Source of the DNA: Rikenellaceae bacterium
Lineage (GTDB): Bacteria > Bacteroidota > Bacteroidia > Bacteroidales > Rikenellaceae
Length of the DNA stretch: 64,000 nucleotides
Assembly: GCA_015060005.1 (NCBI GenBank)
Contig: SUZI01000001.1
Coordinates: 1-64,000, forward strand
Reading direction: 5' to 3'
Part shown: positions 1-10,350 of the stretch, one piece after another
How the letters are laid out: each line of letters opens with the position of its first letter
How positions within the stretch are numbered: the stretch's first letter is position 1
Position numbers and translations under genes: made by a program
The notes under the pieces: model-generated
What the model saw: the letters and a program-made list of their open reading frames with translations, nothing else
The model's database searches: none
Told to the model about the DNA's origin: nothing

Positions 1-99
1 GCACACCACCAATTCGAGAGGGTTGCAGCATTCAAATCAGACGAATGGAAAACAGATAGCGATGGTTATCTGACCTACATATATAAGAGGATATTTTAA
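1..99 (+). CDS. 3' end of a truncated CDS (…AHHQFERVAAFKSDEWKTDSDGYLTYIYKRIF*), product unknown
   Basis: Frame 1 is open from the window edge to TAA at 97-99 and is followed by a strong hairpin at 144-176. Confidence 0.45.
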   Translation, partial: AHHQFERVAAFKSDEWKTDSDGYLTYIYKRIF

Positions 100-143
100 C
101 TTCGTAGTCTACGACTTTTAGTTATACCTTAGAGGAGTAAATA

Positions 144-176
144 ATATAGGGTATCCAACTTTTGGATACCCTATAT
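144..176. terminator. Bidirectional intrinsic terminator / hairpin
   Basis: Perfect 15-bp inverted repeat ATATAGGGTATCCAA-CTT-TTGGATACCCTATAT between convergent genes. Confidence 0.7.
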
Positions 177-208
177 ATGACGAAGAGCCTTGTTAGAGAA
201 CTCCTACC

Positions 209-691
209 CTACTTCTTCTTTTTCTTAAAAGGATTAATCTTATTCAACGCCTTACCTACCTTTGACTTGCCCTCTTCAGCAGGGGAACTAACCTCAGAAC
301 CAGAGTCTGAGCCTGACCTTGATGGTTTCTCAAGAGAGAGAATATAGGTTGGCTTCCAATCTGGAAGAATCTGAGTGAGCTTGAATTTACCATTACCCTC
401 GGTGATAAACTCAATAGAGCAATACTTCTGGCCTCCGGCTGATGCAGTATAATATACATCAAAGGTACGCTTATTACCACTCTCCTTATAGTTCTTCATA
501 GGTGCCATCTGCTCATCCTCGCTATCAGAATCCATAAAGAAATACTTGCCATCCCAATCAATTCTAAACCAATAGGCAGAAGCATTCTCCTGACCTACCT
601 CTTCCACTACATAGTAGTCTGTCCACTGCTGTGCTGACGCATACGAAATAGAGCAAACAGCAACCACGACTGTCAATAAAAACTTTTTCAT
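209..691 (-). CDS. Small secreted hypothetical protein with Lys-rich C-terminus
   Basis: 160 aa ORF with N-terminal signal peptide MKKFLLTVVVAVCSISYASAQ and C-terminal NPFKKKKK. Confidence 0.75.
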   Translation of the reverse strand: MKKFLLTVVVAVCSISYASAQQWTDYYVVEEVGQENASAYWFRIDWDGKYFFMDSDSEDEQMAPMKNYKESGNKRTFDVYYTASAGGQKYCSIEFITEGNGKFKLTQILPDWKPTYILSLEKPSRSGSDSGSEVSSPAEEGKSKVGKALNKINPFKKKKK

Positions 692-811
692 AATGTGTTA
701 ATTTAAAAGGTTGATGATTACAAAGTTAACAAAAATTTACAAATAACATCATTTCTCGCCATCTTTTTCATAACATCGCCAAAGAGGTATCTTATGCCTT
801 GTATATGGAGC

Positions 812-852
812 AATTTTGAATTTTGAATTTTGAATTTTGAATTATAATTTTG
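812..852 (+). promoter_or_regulatory. Promoter region of the RluA-family gene with 7-bp tandem repeat (AATTTTG)n
   Basis: About four tandem AATTTTG units, then a TAATTTTG -7 element at 845-852. Confidence 0.5.
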
Positions 853-856
853 TGGT

Positions 857-2485
857 ATGTTTCACAGCTTTGAGAAAGATATTACGGGCATTGAGCTACC
901 TGCACTATTCACGTGGCCGTTTCACTATGTACCACACGCATTGTGCGTAGCAGCAAAAGAGCAGGTGGAGCGATACCTCTCGACACAGAGCGAGTGGGCA
1001 GATGAGCTTCAGGCGGGTAAGATGATGGGAGTGCTCGTGGTGGAGAACAAAGCAGGTGAGGTGGGTTTCGTAGCAGCCTTCTCGGGCAACTTAGCAGGGA
1101 CAAACTCACATCCTTACTTCGTACCACCTGTATATGATATGCTCCGCCCCGATGACTTTTTCAAACGTGAGGAGGCAGAGATATCTGCTATAAATCGCAA
1201 AATAACGGAGTTAGAGTTTAGCGACAAATATCAAGATGCACTCAACAGGCAGGAGCAAAACCGACAAGAGGAGGAGAGGCTCTTTGCCGAGTTCAAAGTT
1301 TACCTCCAGGAACGCAAGCAGCAACGTGATATGCTGCGAGACTCACGCACGGGCGACGAAGAGAAGCTCAAACGTGAGAGTCAACGCGACAATGCCGACT
1401 TTCAGCGACTGAAGCGTTCCGCACGTGAGCGAGCTGCGAAACATCAGGAGGCGGTAAATCACTTCAAACGACAGATACTCGCATTGGAGGAGGAGCGTGT
1501 GCGTCGCTCAAAGGCATTGCAGATGGCTCTATTTGAGCGTTTCAGGATACTGAACGCCAACGGAGAGATACGCGACTTATGCGAGATATTTGCCCCCACA
1601 AAGCAGGGAGTGCCTCCCGCCGGAGCAGCCGAGTGTGCAGCACCCAAAATGTTGCAATATGCCTACAAGAATGGGCTCAAGCCGCTGGCAATGGCAGAAT
1701 TTTGGCAGGGTCGCTCGCCATACGGTGAGGTACGACATCACGGGGAGTTCTATCCCTCGTGCAACAGCCGATGCAAGCCTATACTCACATATATGATGCA
1801 GGGACTCAACGTAGAGCCCAACCCACTGGAGCATATAGTGCCCGCAGAGCCTGAGATACTATATGAAGATGAGGATATAATGGCGATAAACAAGCCGTGC
1901 GGAATGTTATCGGTGGAGGGCAAGAGCGGCGTGATATCGGTGGAGAGATGGTATGAGGAGCGTTTTGGCAAGGTGGACCACCCTATCATAGTACACCGAT
2001 TAGACCAATCGACATCGGGAATACTTCTGCTCGCAAAGAACAAAGAGGCACACAAAGCCCTACAAGAGCAATTCATAAAGCAGACAATAAAGAAGCGATA
2101 TACCGCCCTGCTGGAGGGAGAGGTGAGCGAGAGGCAAGGTGTAATCGACCTGCCGATGAAACTCGACTATGACAACCGCCCACGACAGATGGTAGCACCC
2201 GACGGAAAGCAAGCCATAACACGATATGTGGTAATAGCGAAATCCGCAGGCACGACACGCGTGAGATTTTACCCTCAGACGGGTCGCACACATCAGCTCC
2301 GACTACACGCAGCACACGCCGAAGGGTTGGGGTGTCCGATAGTGGGCGACGACATATATGGCACATCACACACCGCAGACTGCTCCGCAGAGGGCAGGAG
2401 GCTCTGTCTGCACGCCGACGAGGTAACATTCCACCACCCCACAACAGGCGAGCAGATGGTGATACGATGCAAGGCGGAATTTTAA
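857..2485 (+). CDS. RluA-family pseudouridine synthase with long N-terminal coiled-coil/Cys-containing extension
   Basis: C-terminal motifs INKPCGMLSVEGK, IIVHRLDQSTSGILLLAKN and GRTHQLRLHAAH; about 300 aa N-terminal extension with a charged helix. Confidence 0.88.
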   Translation: MFHSFEKDITGIELPALFTWPFHYVPHALCVAAKEQVERYLSTQSEWADELQAGKMMGVLVVENKAGEVGFVAAFSGNLAGTNSHPYFVPPVYDMLRPDDFFKREEAEISAINRKITELEFSDKYQDALNRQEQNRQEEERLFAEFKVYLQERKQQRDMLRDSRTGDEEKLKRESQRDNADFQRLKRSARERAAKHQEAVNHFKRQILALEEERVRRSKALQMALFERFRILNANGEIRDLCEIFAPTKQGVPPAGAAECAAPKMLQYAYKNGLKPLAMAEFWQGRSPYGEVRHHGEFYPSCNSRCKPILTYMMQGLNVEPNPLEHIVPAEPEILYEDEDIMAINKPCGMLSVEGKSGVISVERWYEERFGKVDHPIIVHRLDQSTSGILLLAKNKEAHKALQEQFIKQTIKKRYTALLEGEVSERQGVIDLPMKLDYDNRPRQMVAPDGKQAITRYVVIAKSAGTTRVRFYPQTGRTHQLRLHAAHAEGLGCPIVGDDIYGTSHTADCSAEGRRLCLHADEVTFHHPTTGEQMVIRCKAEF

Positions 2486-2574
2486 TCTCGAAAGTAGATT
2501 TTTTCATCACACGGTACGCTTTGGCATAGCACTTGATAGGAATTGATGCAGATTATTTCCAAAAAATTAAGGCT

Positions 2575-3147
2575 ATGAAAAAATTTTTACTCTCTATGGC
2601 ACTGCTTGCCGTTGCAGCAACGACTATCGGGTGCACACAACAACAGAAATGGAACCACGAGGAGAAAAAGGCTCTGCGTGAGATGCTCAAAGAGTATCGA
2701 CAGATGCTCTACCTCCAGGACCTTACGGATGAAGAGTTTGTGATATTCACGGATGAGGTGGCTGGCGACATAGAGTTGGCTTATCCCATATATGCAGAGT
2801 TTATCGAAGTGCCGGCAGTGGGCGACACGGTGGATATGTTCGTGGTGATGCAAATAGTAGATGAGATAAATGCCGACGCACATAATATGCGTCATCTCTA
2901 CCCATATCATTACTTAGTGGCAGAGGGAATATTGCCCGCCAAGCTATCACACAAGCAACAACGCGAGTTCTACAAGTGCTTCGCCCAAAAGGTAAACTCA
3001 TACTACCTATCGGAGGTGGAGTTTCTGCAGGATGTGCTGACAAGCACAACAAACAACTCCGCAATAACACAGATGCAGCAACAGTGTGCCGCCGACCTGT
3101 TCGACTGGGTAATTGTAGTCGACGAGGTGGATGTGGTGAAGGAGTAG
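2575..3147 (+). CDS. Hypothetical lipoprotein
   Basis: Likely start at internal Met MKKFLLSMALLAVAATTIGC, which gives a lipobox (TIGC); the longer ORF begins at 2533. Confidence 0.7.
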   Translation: MKKFLLSMALLAVAATTIGCTQQQKWNHEEKKALREMLKEYRQMLYLQDLTDEEFVIFTDEVAGDIELAYPIYAEFIEVPAVGDTVDMFVVMQIVDEINADAHNMRHLYPYHYLVAEGILPAKLSHKQQREFYKCFAQKVNSYYLSEVEFLQDVLTSTTNNSAITQMQQQCAADLFDWVIVVDEVDVVKE

Positions 3148-3196
3148 ATAAGAGGTAAAACCACCTTCTCATATATTATAAGTATTTTCCTAACAG

Positions 3197-3231
3197 AAGA
3201 GAGGGAACGACGCGATGTCGTACCCTCTCTT
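3197..3231. terminator. Bidirectional terminator
   Basis: AAGAGAGGGAACGAC-GCGAT-GTCGTACCCTCTCTT (one mismatch) between convergent genes, with a T-rich flank. Confidence 0.7.
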
Positions 3232-3253
3232 GTTTTCTGCTCACAGAAAGAGA

Positions 3254-4213
3254 TTACTCCTTCAGGAAGTCCTTATTGACGATAACCTTAACACGATGGT
3301 AGTGCATAGTGAACTCCAGCGGAGTGCCACCCAACAGCTCGCCATCGACAGCAACAGGGATGTTCGGTGTAGACTCTATGCGGATATGGCTACCACGATA
3401 GTGGACACAGTGTCCAATACTATACACCGTACCATTGAAGAGGCGGTTGAAGCGGAACAACAGATGCCACCAATGGAAAGGTTTAATCAGAGTAATATCG
3501 AACATACCGTCGTCGGCAATAGCACTTGGCAGAAGCTGGAAACCTCCACCGTGATACTTACATATACCGATAGCGGCACTATAAAGCAGGTCGTTATGTA
3601 CCAACTCACCATCAATCCACACCTTGACGCCCGACGAACGATAGCGGAAATAGTTGTAGATGAAGCTCTTGAGATAGAGGTGGCGTCCCTTCTTACCCTT
3701 GCTCTTATAGTGTTCGTAGCGGCGAGTAACACTCGCATCGAAGCCCACACCCGCAACATTAGCCATATAACGCGACTGTGCATAGTGCGACTCCTCGTAG
3801 GCTACCTCACCCACATCCTGAAGGAAGGTAGCTCCCTCGCAGATGGCACGTATAGCCTCCGAATAGCGGGTAGGGATGCCGAACATACGAATCCAGTCAT
3901 TGCCCGTACCCACAGCGATAACAGCTATGGTAACCTGCTCGGTGGGGACCACCTGCTGGATGAACAGACCATTGACAACCTCGTGCAAAGTACCATCACC
4001 ACCGATGACGATGATGCGGCGGTAGCCCTCGTTGACAGCCTGCACAGTGAGCTCGGTAACGTGTCGCTTATACTGCGAGAAGACCAACTCATAGTGGATA
4101 TCGTTGTCGCGAAGCAGCTTGGTAATCTGTGGCAAGTCCTCCAAGCCACGACCACTACCTGCTACGGGATTGACGATAGCAAACCACTTATCTGAAATTT
4201 CAACCTGTTGCAC
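3254..4213 (-). CDS. Diacylglycerol kinase-family (YegS/LCB5-like) lipid kinase
   Basis: AIVNPVAGSGRG, VIGGDGTLHEVVNGL and GTGNDW motifs. Confidence 0.9.
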   Translation of the reverse strand: MQQVEISDKWFAIVNPVAGSGRGLEDLPQITKLLRDNDIHYELVFSQYKRHVTELTVQAVNEGYRRIIVIGGDGTLHEVVNGLFIQQVVPTEQVTIAVIAVGTGNDWIRMFGIPTRYSEAIRAICEGATFLQDVGEVAYEESHYAQSRYMANVAGVGFDASVTRRYEHYKSKGKKGRHLYLKSFIYNYFRYRSSGVKVWIDGELVHNDLLYSAAIGICKYHGGGFQLLPSAIADDGMFDITLIKPFHWWHLLFRFNRLFNGTVYSIGHCVHYRGSHIRIESTPNIPVAVDGELLGGTPLEFTMHYHRVKVIVNKDFLKE

Positions 4214-4217
4214 GGGA

Positions 4218-5678
4218 CTATTTTTTAGGGGCGTTAGCCAAAGTGTGAGTCAGGAAATTGTAGAATTTCTCAACCGAAGCAATCTCCACCTTCTCATCTG
4301 GTGAGTGAGGATAACGGATGGTAGGACCAAACGAAATCATATCCAACGCAGGATAGTTAGTCGAGATGATACCGCACTCCAGACCTGCGTGGATAGCCTT
4401 GATAGCAGGGCGTACACCATACAGAGCCTCGTAAGAGGAGAGCATAGCCTTCAGGATAGGCGACTGCATATTTGGATTCCAGCCATCGTAAGCTCCCGAG
4501 AGCTCAACACAGCCTCCAGCCATCTCGAAGAGAGCCTTGATAGCATCGCCCACAGCCTCCTTCTCGGAACGTACAGATGAGCGGATGAGTGTCTGCAAAC
4601 GAATCTGCTTACCGTCGGAAACGACACGTGCAAGATTGTTAGAGGTCTGCACCAAGCCCTCCATAGCGAGCGACATCTTATCGACACCATTAGGACAAGC
4701 GACAACAGCTGCCATAAGGTTGCGAGCTGTCTGTGCAGGGATAACACTCTCGGGCATAGCCACCGACTCAACAGCCACCACGATAGAGTCCTCGACATCG
4801 GCAAACTCGGCAACGAAGATAGCCTCCATAGCCTTTGCCGCAGCCTTAACAGCCTCGACACTACCCTTCTCAACCAAAATAGTCGCTAAAGCCTCACGTG
4901 GGATAGCATTACGCAAGCCACCACCATCAACCGCAGCCAAATCGAATGGCATCTCGGCTGCCAGCTGACGCAACAGACGGAACAGGAGCTTATTAGCGTT
5001 AGCACGCTGGCAAATAATCTGGATACCAGAGTGTCCACCCTTACAGCCCTTAACCGAGAGCTGCAACGCCTCCTTACCCTCCGCAGCAGGCTCGGCAACG
5101 TAGTCAATAGCGATGTTGGCATCCAAGCCACCAGCACAGCCTACATACAACTCGCCCTCATCCTCAGAGTCGAGGTTGAGCAGGATGTCGCCCTTGAGAA
5201 GGTCGCCCTTCAGACCAAAAGCACCCTCCATACCGGTCTCCTCGGTAGCGGTAAAGAGAGCCTCGATAGGACCGTGTACGAGAGTGTCATCCTCCATAAC
5301 AGCCAGAATAGCTGCCATACCGATACCGTTGTCGGCTCCGAGCGTAGTGCCATTAGCTGTAACCCACTCGCCATCGATATATGCCTCGATAGAGTCCTTC
5401 TCGAAATCGAAGACCTTGTCGTTATTCTTCTGTGGCACCATATCGGTGTGTGCCTGCATAACGATACCCTTCCTATCCTCCATACCTGCGGTAGCCGGCT
5501 TCGACAGATAGACGTTGCCTGCATCGTCCACCTTGTGGTCGATGCCCTTAGCAGCTGCGAAATCAACGATATATTGGCGAATAGCCTCCTCGTGATATGA
5601 GGGGTGTGGAATAGCCGCGATAGCAGCAAAATGTTTCCAAACAAGTGCTGGCTTGAGAGCCAAAAGATTCTTATCCAT
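4218..5678 (-). CDS. pepD: Aminoacyl-histidine dipeptidase (M20 family, PepD)
   Basis: M20 metallopeptidase motifs VMQAHTDMVPQKN, TLGADNGIGMA, FTATEETGMEGAFGL and HAGLECGII. Confidence 0.92.
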   Translation of the reverse strand: MDKNLLALKPALVWKHFAAIAAIPHPSYHEEAIRQYIVDFAAAKGIDHKVDDAGNVYLSKPATAGMEDRKGIVMQAHTDMVPQKNNDKVFDFEKDSIEAYIDGEWVTANGTTLGADNGIGMAAILAVMEDDTLVHGPIEALFTATEETGMEGAFGLKGDLLKGDILLNLDSEDEGELYVGCAGGLDANIAIDYVAEPAAEGKEALQLSVKGCKGGHSGIQIICQRANANKLLFRLLRQLAAEMPFDLAAVDGGGLRNAIPREALATILVEKGSVEAVKAAAKAMEAIFVAEFADVEDSIVVAVESVAMPESVIPAQTARNLMAAVVACPNGVDKMSLAMEGLVQTSNNLARVVSDGKQIRLQTLIRSSVRSEKEAVGDAIKALFEMAGGCVELSGAYDGWNPNMQSPILKAMLSSYEALYGVRPAIKAIHAGLECGIISTNYPALDMISFGPTIRYPHSPDEKVEIASVEKFYNFLTHTLANAPKK

Positions 5679-5698
5679 AATAGTATTGTTTTAAGTTA

Positions 5699-6709
5699 TT
5701 ATCTCTCTTTTTTATCATTGTGCATAGCCACGATAGGTGCTTGCTCGTGCTCGTGCTCTGCCGCCTTATCGAAGGCATCGACAATGTATTTAACCAAAGG
5801 GTGACGCACGATATCTCGCCTGTCAAACTCCACAATGCTAATGCCATCAATGCCTCTCAGGGTGTTCATAGCACCCATCAAGCCACTGTCGCTGCGGCGT
5901 GGAAGGTCGATCTGCGTAACGTCACCCGTAACGATGAACTTAGCATTGCGTCCCATACGCGTAAGGAACATCTTAATCTGCGAGCGAGTGGTGTTCTGTG
6001 CCTCATCCAATATAACAAAAGCATTATCCAACGTGCGACCACGCATATACGCCAAAGGAGCAATCTGCACAGTGCCATCCTCGAGATATTTCTGCAACTT
6101 GGCAGCAGGTATCATATCGTTGAGGGCATCGTATAATGGTTGCAGATAGGGGTCTAACTTATCCTTCATATCGCCAGGCAGGAAGCCCAACTTCTCGCCA
6201 GCCTCGACAGCAGGGCGAGTAAGGATGACACGCTTCACCTCCTTATCCTTCAGAGCACGTACAGCCAATGCGATAGCGGTATAGGTCTTACCCGAGCCGG
6301 CAGGACCAATAGCGAAGAGCAGGTCGCTCTCCGAGAACTGCTCGACCAGACGACGCTGATTGACAGTACGGGCACGGATGATGTTACCATTGTTGCCATA
6401 GACGATAGTGTCCTTATCGCTCACAGGCTCGACACACTCACTCATAGAGAGCGAGAAAGCCTGCTGAACGACCTCACGTGAGATGTTGCCATACTTGAGG
6501 TAATACTCCACCAAAGAGTTGAGTTTTCGCTCGAAAACAGCCACATCAGCCTTAGCACCCATAGCCTTGATGGTAGAGCCACGTGCCACAATCTTAACCT
6601 TCGGCGAGAGCTCACGCATAAGCTCGAAATATATGTTCTGAGGTCCATACAACTCGCGTGCATCGACACCCTCCAAGATTACCTCTTTACCTATTGATTC
6701 GCCACTCAT
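5699..6709 (-). CDS. phoH: PhoH family ATPase
   Basis: AIGPAGSGKTYTAIALAV, RPAVEAGEKLGFLPGD and VILDEAQNTT; start assigned to MSGESIG, immediately downstream of the preceding gene. Confidence 0.92.
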   Translation of the reverse strand: MSGESIGKEVILEGVDARELYGPQNIYFELMRELSPKVKIVARGSTIKAMGAKADVAVFERKLNSLVEYYLKYGNISREVVQQAFSLSMSECVEPVSDKDTIVYGNNGNIIRARTVNQRRLVEQFSESDLLFAIGPAGSGKTYTAIALAVRALKDKEVKRVILTRPAVEAGEKLGFLPGDMKDKLDPYLQPLYDALNDMIPAAKLQKYLEDGTVQIAPLAYMRGRTLDNAFVILDEAQNTTRSQIKMFLTRMGRNAKFIVTGDVTQIDLPRRSDSGLMGAMNTLRGIDGISIVEFDRRDIVRHPLVKYIVDAFDKAAEHEHEQAPIVAMHNDKKER

Positions 6710-6711
6710 AA

Positions 6712-7335
6712 TTAAAATACATATCCCAATGTGAGCGTTGCCCAATGGCTACGCATATTAAACTCCTTGCCGCCAGCATAGTTGAAGCTCTGACGGAAAT
6801 TACCCGTATAGCGGGCATCGATGATAAGATGACGCGTAATCTCCACTGCGATGCCTGCTGCATAGCCCACCGTAGAACGCAGACTACCCGCCTCGATACG
6901 CTCGCCACCACTCTCATATCGTGCCGCCGAAGCGAGGTTAATGACAGGTCCGACATTGAGCCTCAGATGTGGGATGCCACGATAAGAGAAGAGCAATGGC
7001 ACCTCGCAGATGTTACTGCTCAGCGAGTGAGTTGCAGCGGCGGTCTTCACATCGCTCTTATGGTGGAGGTAGCCTATCTCGCCCTGGATAGCGAACTGCT
7101 CATCCCAGCAAAAAGCCATAACAAGAGCTACACGATAGCCCATCTTGGGGTTGATATCGACACCTTCGGCTGACTGGAAAAGCATTGACGCAGAGCCCAA
7201 AATGCCCATCTCGACACGCTTACGTGGGCGGTCAAGACCATAGTAGAGCCTATCGTAATCCTTCAGCTGAGCCTCAGCCGTAGGGAGAAAAGCCACAAGA
7301 GCCAATGCTGCAAAAATTATTCTACGTATACTCAT
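6712..7335 (-). CDS. Outer-membrane beta-barrel (PorT-like) protein
   Basis: Signal peptide MSIRRIIFAALALVAFLPTAEAQ, alternating beta-strand pattern and C-terminal aromatic (…LTLGYVF). Confidence 0.75.
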   Translation of the reverse strand: MSIRRIIFAALALVAFLPTAEAQLKDYDRLYYGLDRPRKRVEMGILGSASMLFQSAEGVDINPKMGYRVALVMAFCWDEQFAIQGEIGYLHHKSDVKTAAATHSLSSNICEVPLLFSYRGIPHLRLNVGPVINLASAARYESGGERIEAGSLRSTVGYAAGIAVEITRHLIIDARYTGNFRQSFNYAGGKEFNMRSHWATLTLGYVF

Positions 7336-7443
7336 CTTACATCGTTCAGCCGGAGAGGTGAAAGCACAATCCGACAATATATAACTTTCAAAGTTAATAA
7401 AAGAAATTGAAAATGCAAAAATTGAGGGAGTGAGGGCGTAGAA

Positions 7444-7483
7444 TACAACATAGGGAGAGGCAAATGCCTCTCCCTATGTTGTA
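7444..7483 (-). terminator. Terminator downstream of der
   Basis: About 19-bp perfect inverted repeat TACAACATAGGGAGAGGCA / TGCCTCTCCCTATGTTGTA. Confidence 0.7.
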
Positions 7484-7495
7484 CTTTTGCAATCG

Positions 7496-8800
7496 TTACT
7501 TCTGACGGAAATAAATCTGAATAGGAACACCCGAGAAATCCCACTGCTCACGTATCTTATTCTCGAGATAGCGACGGTAAGAATCCTTGATGTACTGCGG
7601 CAGATTGACAAAAAAGGCAAACTGCGGAGTAGGTGTCGGAAGCTGAGTAGCGTACTTGATACGGATATACTTACCCTTGACCGATGCTGGTGGATAGTCC
7701 TCGATAACAGGCAAAATGAAGTCGTTGAGCTCCGAGGTAGGGATGCGGCGACGACGCGAGTTATAGACGCGGATAGCCTGCTGCAACACCTCCAGGATAC
7801 GCTGCTTGTTGATTACCGAGGTGAAGATAATAGGAATATCTGAGAATGGAGCGAGCTTCTTCTCCAGGAACTCACGCCACTCCTTCATCGTGTTGCTCTC
7901 CTTCTCAATCAAATCCCATTTATTGACAACGATAACGCAGCCCTTGCGGTTACGGACAATAAGGTTGTGGATATTCAAATCCTGCGACTCCAAGCCCTGC
8001 TGAGCATCCAACATCAGGATACATACATCGGAATTCTCGATAGCTCGGATAGAACGCATAACAGAGTAGAACTCCAAATCCTCCATCTCCTTACCCTTCT
8101 TACGCATACCTGCCGTATCGACAAGATAGAAGTCCATATCGTACTTATTGTAGCGGGTATGGATAGAGTCGCGGGTAGTACCTGCGATATTGGTAACGAT
8201 ATTACGCTCCTCACCGAGCAAGGCATTAGTGAGCGACGACTTACCCACATTAGGGCGACCTACGATAGTGATGCGAGGCAAATCCTCCATCTCCTCAGCC
8301 TTGGTGTCCTCGGGAAGATTTCGCAAAATCTCGTCCATCAAATCACCTGTACCGCTACCCGACATAGAAGAGATGCAGTAAGGGTCGCCAAGTCCCAACG
8401 AATAGAACTCGTGAGAGAGGTATATCAGGTCGTAGTTATCGACCTTGTTGCAGACAACGAGGGTCTTCTTACCCGAGCGACGCAACACATCAGCCATCAT
8501 CATATCCAAATCGGTGATACCGGTCTTGACCTCGACCATAAAGAGGATGAGGTCAGCCTCCTCGATAGCCAACAGCACCTGACGACGGATATCATCCTCG
8601 AAGATATCGTCGGTGTTGACCGCATAACCACCCGTATCGATGATAGAAAACTCCTTACCATTCCAATCGGTCTTACCATAATGGCGATCACGTGTCGTAC
8701 CAGCAGTCTCATCGACAATGGCTTGACGATGACCTACCAAACGGTTAAAGAGTGTCGACTTACCCACATTAGGGCGACCTACGATAGCTACCAAACTCAT
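7496..8800 (-). CDS. der: Ribosome biogenesis GTPase Der (EngA)
   Basis: Two tandem G domains: [14 protein letters not shown]…DTGGY…NKVD and [15 protein letters not shown]…DTAGM…NKWD; KH-like C-terminus. Confidence 0.97.
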   Translation of the reverse strand: MSLVAIVGRPNVGKSTLFNRLVGHRQAIVDETAGTTRDRHYGKTDWNGKEFSIIDTGGYAVNTDDIFEDDIRRQVLLAIEEADLILFMVEVKTGITDLDMMMADVLRRSGKKTLVVCNKVDNYDLIYLSHEFYSLGLGDPYCISSMSGSGTGDLMDEILRNLPEDTKAEEMEDLPRITIVGRPNVGKSSLTNALLGEERNIVTNIAGTTRDSIHTRYNKYDMDFYLVDTAGMRKKGKEMEDLEFYSVMRSIRAIENSDVCILMLDAQQGLESQDLNIHNLIVRNRKGCVIVVNKWDLIEKESNTMKEWREFLEKKLAPFSDIPIIFTSVINKQRILEVLQQAIRVYNSRRRRIPTSELNDFILPVIEDYPPASVKGKYIRIKYATQLPTPTPQFAFFVNLPQYIKDSYRRYLENKIREQWDFSGVPIQIYFRQK

Positions 8801-8891
8801 AATATTCTACTGTTTTATACTCCTACAAGGAGTAAGGTTACATTTTTCGGCGACAAAGATAGTAAAAATTGGTCTAACACACAAAAACAAA

Positions 8892-8913
8892 GGAGAATCC
8901 CGAAGGACTCTCC
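8892..8913 (-). terminator. Terminator downstream of the porin
   Basis: Minus strand GGAGAGTCC-TTCG-GGATTCTCC followed by TTTGTTTTT. Confidence 0.7.
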
Positions 8914-8967
8914 CCGTTTTGCAGAATTTAATCGATTATTATATCGTATAAAATTGATTGTCTTCCT

Positions 8968-10296
8968 TTAGAATGAGAATACCAAACGACCCTGGAGTGC
9001 GTGGAAATTCTTGTCATAAGGATACTTATCACGCTCGAAGCAGTTATAAGTATAGTCAACCAACATATGAACGTACTTGTTGAACGAGTAGTTTACACCC
9101 AAAGTAACAGCGTGGAGCTTACCACCGCCGATAGACTTAGATGAAGCTGGATAGTCGAGCAACATACCCTCGTCGATGTACTGATCCTTTGGAAGGAAGT
9201 AGTATGCACCATCCTCGATGTCGTTCAAGCCTGTGTAGCTGTAACGAGCAACAATCTCCAAAGTCTTACCACGCATACCACCAACGATACCGTTCTTGCT
9301 GTCGTAGCGGTAAGGCTCACCGAAAATCATAAAGCCAGCCTCTACATAAGCACCGTGGAAGTTAGAAGTCTTAAGTGGATTACCTGCCTGCCAAGAAGCC
9401 AAAGAGCCCCAAGACCACTCAGTACCCAACTGATTCTTGAAGAGGGTCTCGTCATCACGCTCCTTAGCGATGCTCTTGTAGATGTACTCACCACGAGCAA
9501 AGAACTTAGGAGATACGTACATAGCCTCGAAACCGAGATTCAACACGTCAGAAGCCCAAGGCACCTGTGCGTTCATAAAGTCTGAGTTAGTGTCAACGTA
9601 TGTCTCGAAAGGAGTAGAGAGAGTAACGTTAGTCTTTACAACACCCTGATAGTTCTCACCAGAGGTAATCTTTGCATAGCGTGCGTTGATACCTACGTGG
9701 AAAGCATTGTTCTCAGAGTTGATAGGACGATACAACCAACGACCACCGAGAGTTACACCCTGGAAACCTGCCAACTGATCGTTGTAGAGGTTCTCAGCGA
9801 AGATACCCTGGTTAGCGAAGAACTTCTCACCTGCATACTTGTAAGCAACACCCAACTGACGACCAGCAGCCAAAGCACGTGTAGCAGCTGAACGAGAGAT
9901 GAAGTGGTAGCTACCGATAGAGGTGTTACCTGCCATATTTGATGGGTCGCAGAAATAACCAGCCTTGATAGACTGACTCTCACCCCAGCTGTACTGCAAG
10001 TAGATATCCTTCTGCTTGAACTTACCCTTAGAGAAATCGAAGTCAGCGTAGAAATACCAATCGTTGAACTTCATAGAGGTACGGATACGAGCATCGGTCA
10101 ATGCAGCACCCGACTTAAGTGGAGTGAAATCAGAGTGGTAGTATGCCACGTCTGCCATCATACGTGCACCAATAGTGAACTGTGCATCGTTGTTCTTACT
10201 ACCAATCTGGATAGTAGGAGCTGTGTCAAAATCCTGTGCAGCAACATTTGCCAGGGTAAAGAGTGCCACGATAGGCATCAATATATATTTTTTCAT
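8968..10296 (-). CDS. OprO/OprP-like (phosphate-selective-type) porin
   Basis: Signal peptide, 442 aa beta-barrel pattern (FDFSKGKFKQKDIYLQYSW…), C-terminal LQGRLVFSF; last gene of the glp cluster. Confidence 0.8.
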   Translation of the reverse strand: MKKYILMPIVALFTLANVAAQDFDTAPTIQIGSKNNDAQFTIGARMMADVAYYHSDFTPLKSGAALTDARIRTSMKFNDWYFYADFDFSKGKFKQKDIYLQYSWGESQSIKAGYFCDPSNMAGNTSIGSYHFISRSAATRALAAGRQLGVAYKYAGEKFFANQGIFAENLYNDQLAGFQGVTLGGRWLYRPINSENNAFHVGINARYAKITSGENYQGVVKTNVTLSTPFETYVDTNSDFMNAQVPWASDVLNLGFEAMYVSPKFFARGEYIYKSIAKERDDETLFKNQLGTEWSWGSLASWQAGNPLKTSNFHGAYVEAGFMIFGEPYRYDSKNGIVGGMRGKTLEIVARYSYTGLNDIEDGAYYFLPKDQYIDEGMLLDYPASSKSIGGGKLHAVTLGVNYSFNKYVHMLVDYTYNCFERDKYPYDKNFHALQGRLVFSF

Positions 10297-10350
10297 AACT
10301 TCTTTATTCGATTTATGAGTTAATACTTACTATTTAGACAAAGTCGCTGA

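Noticed and set aside
3215-4195. 326 aa plus-strand ORF antisense to the lipid kinase (and similar antisense ORFs at 5031-5600, 7967-8971, 41098-41706)
   Set aside because: They lie opposite strongly supported genes with conserved motifs. Composition is typical of shadow ORFs.
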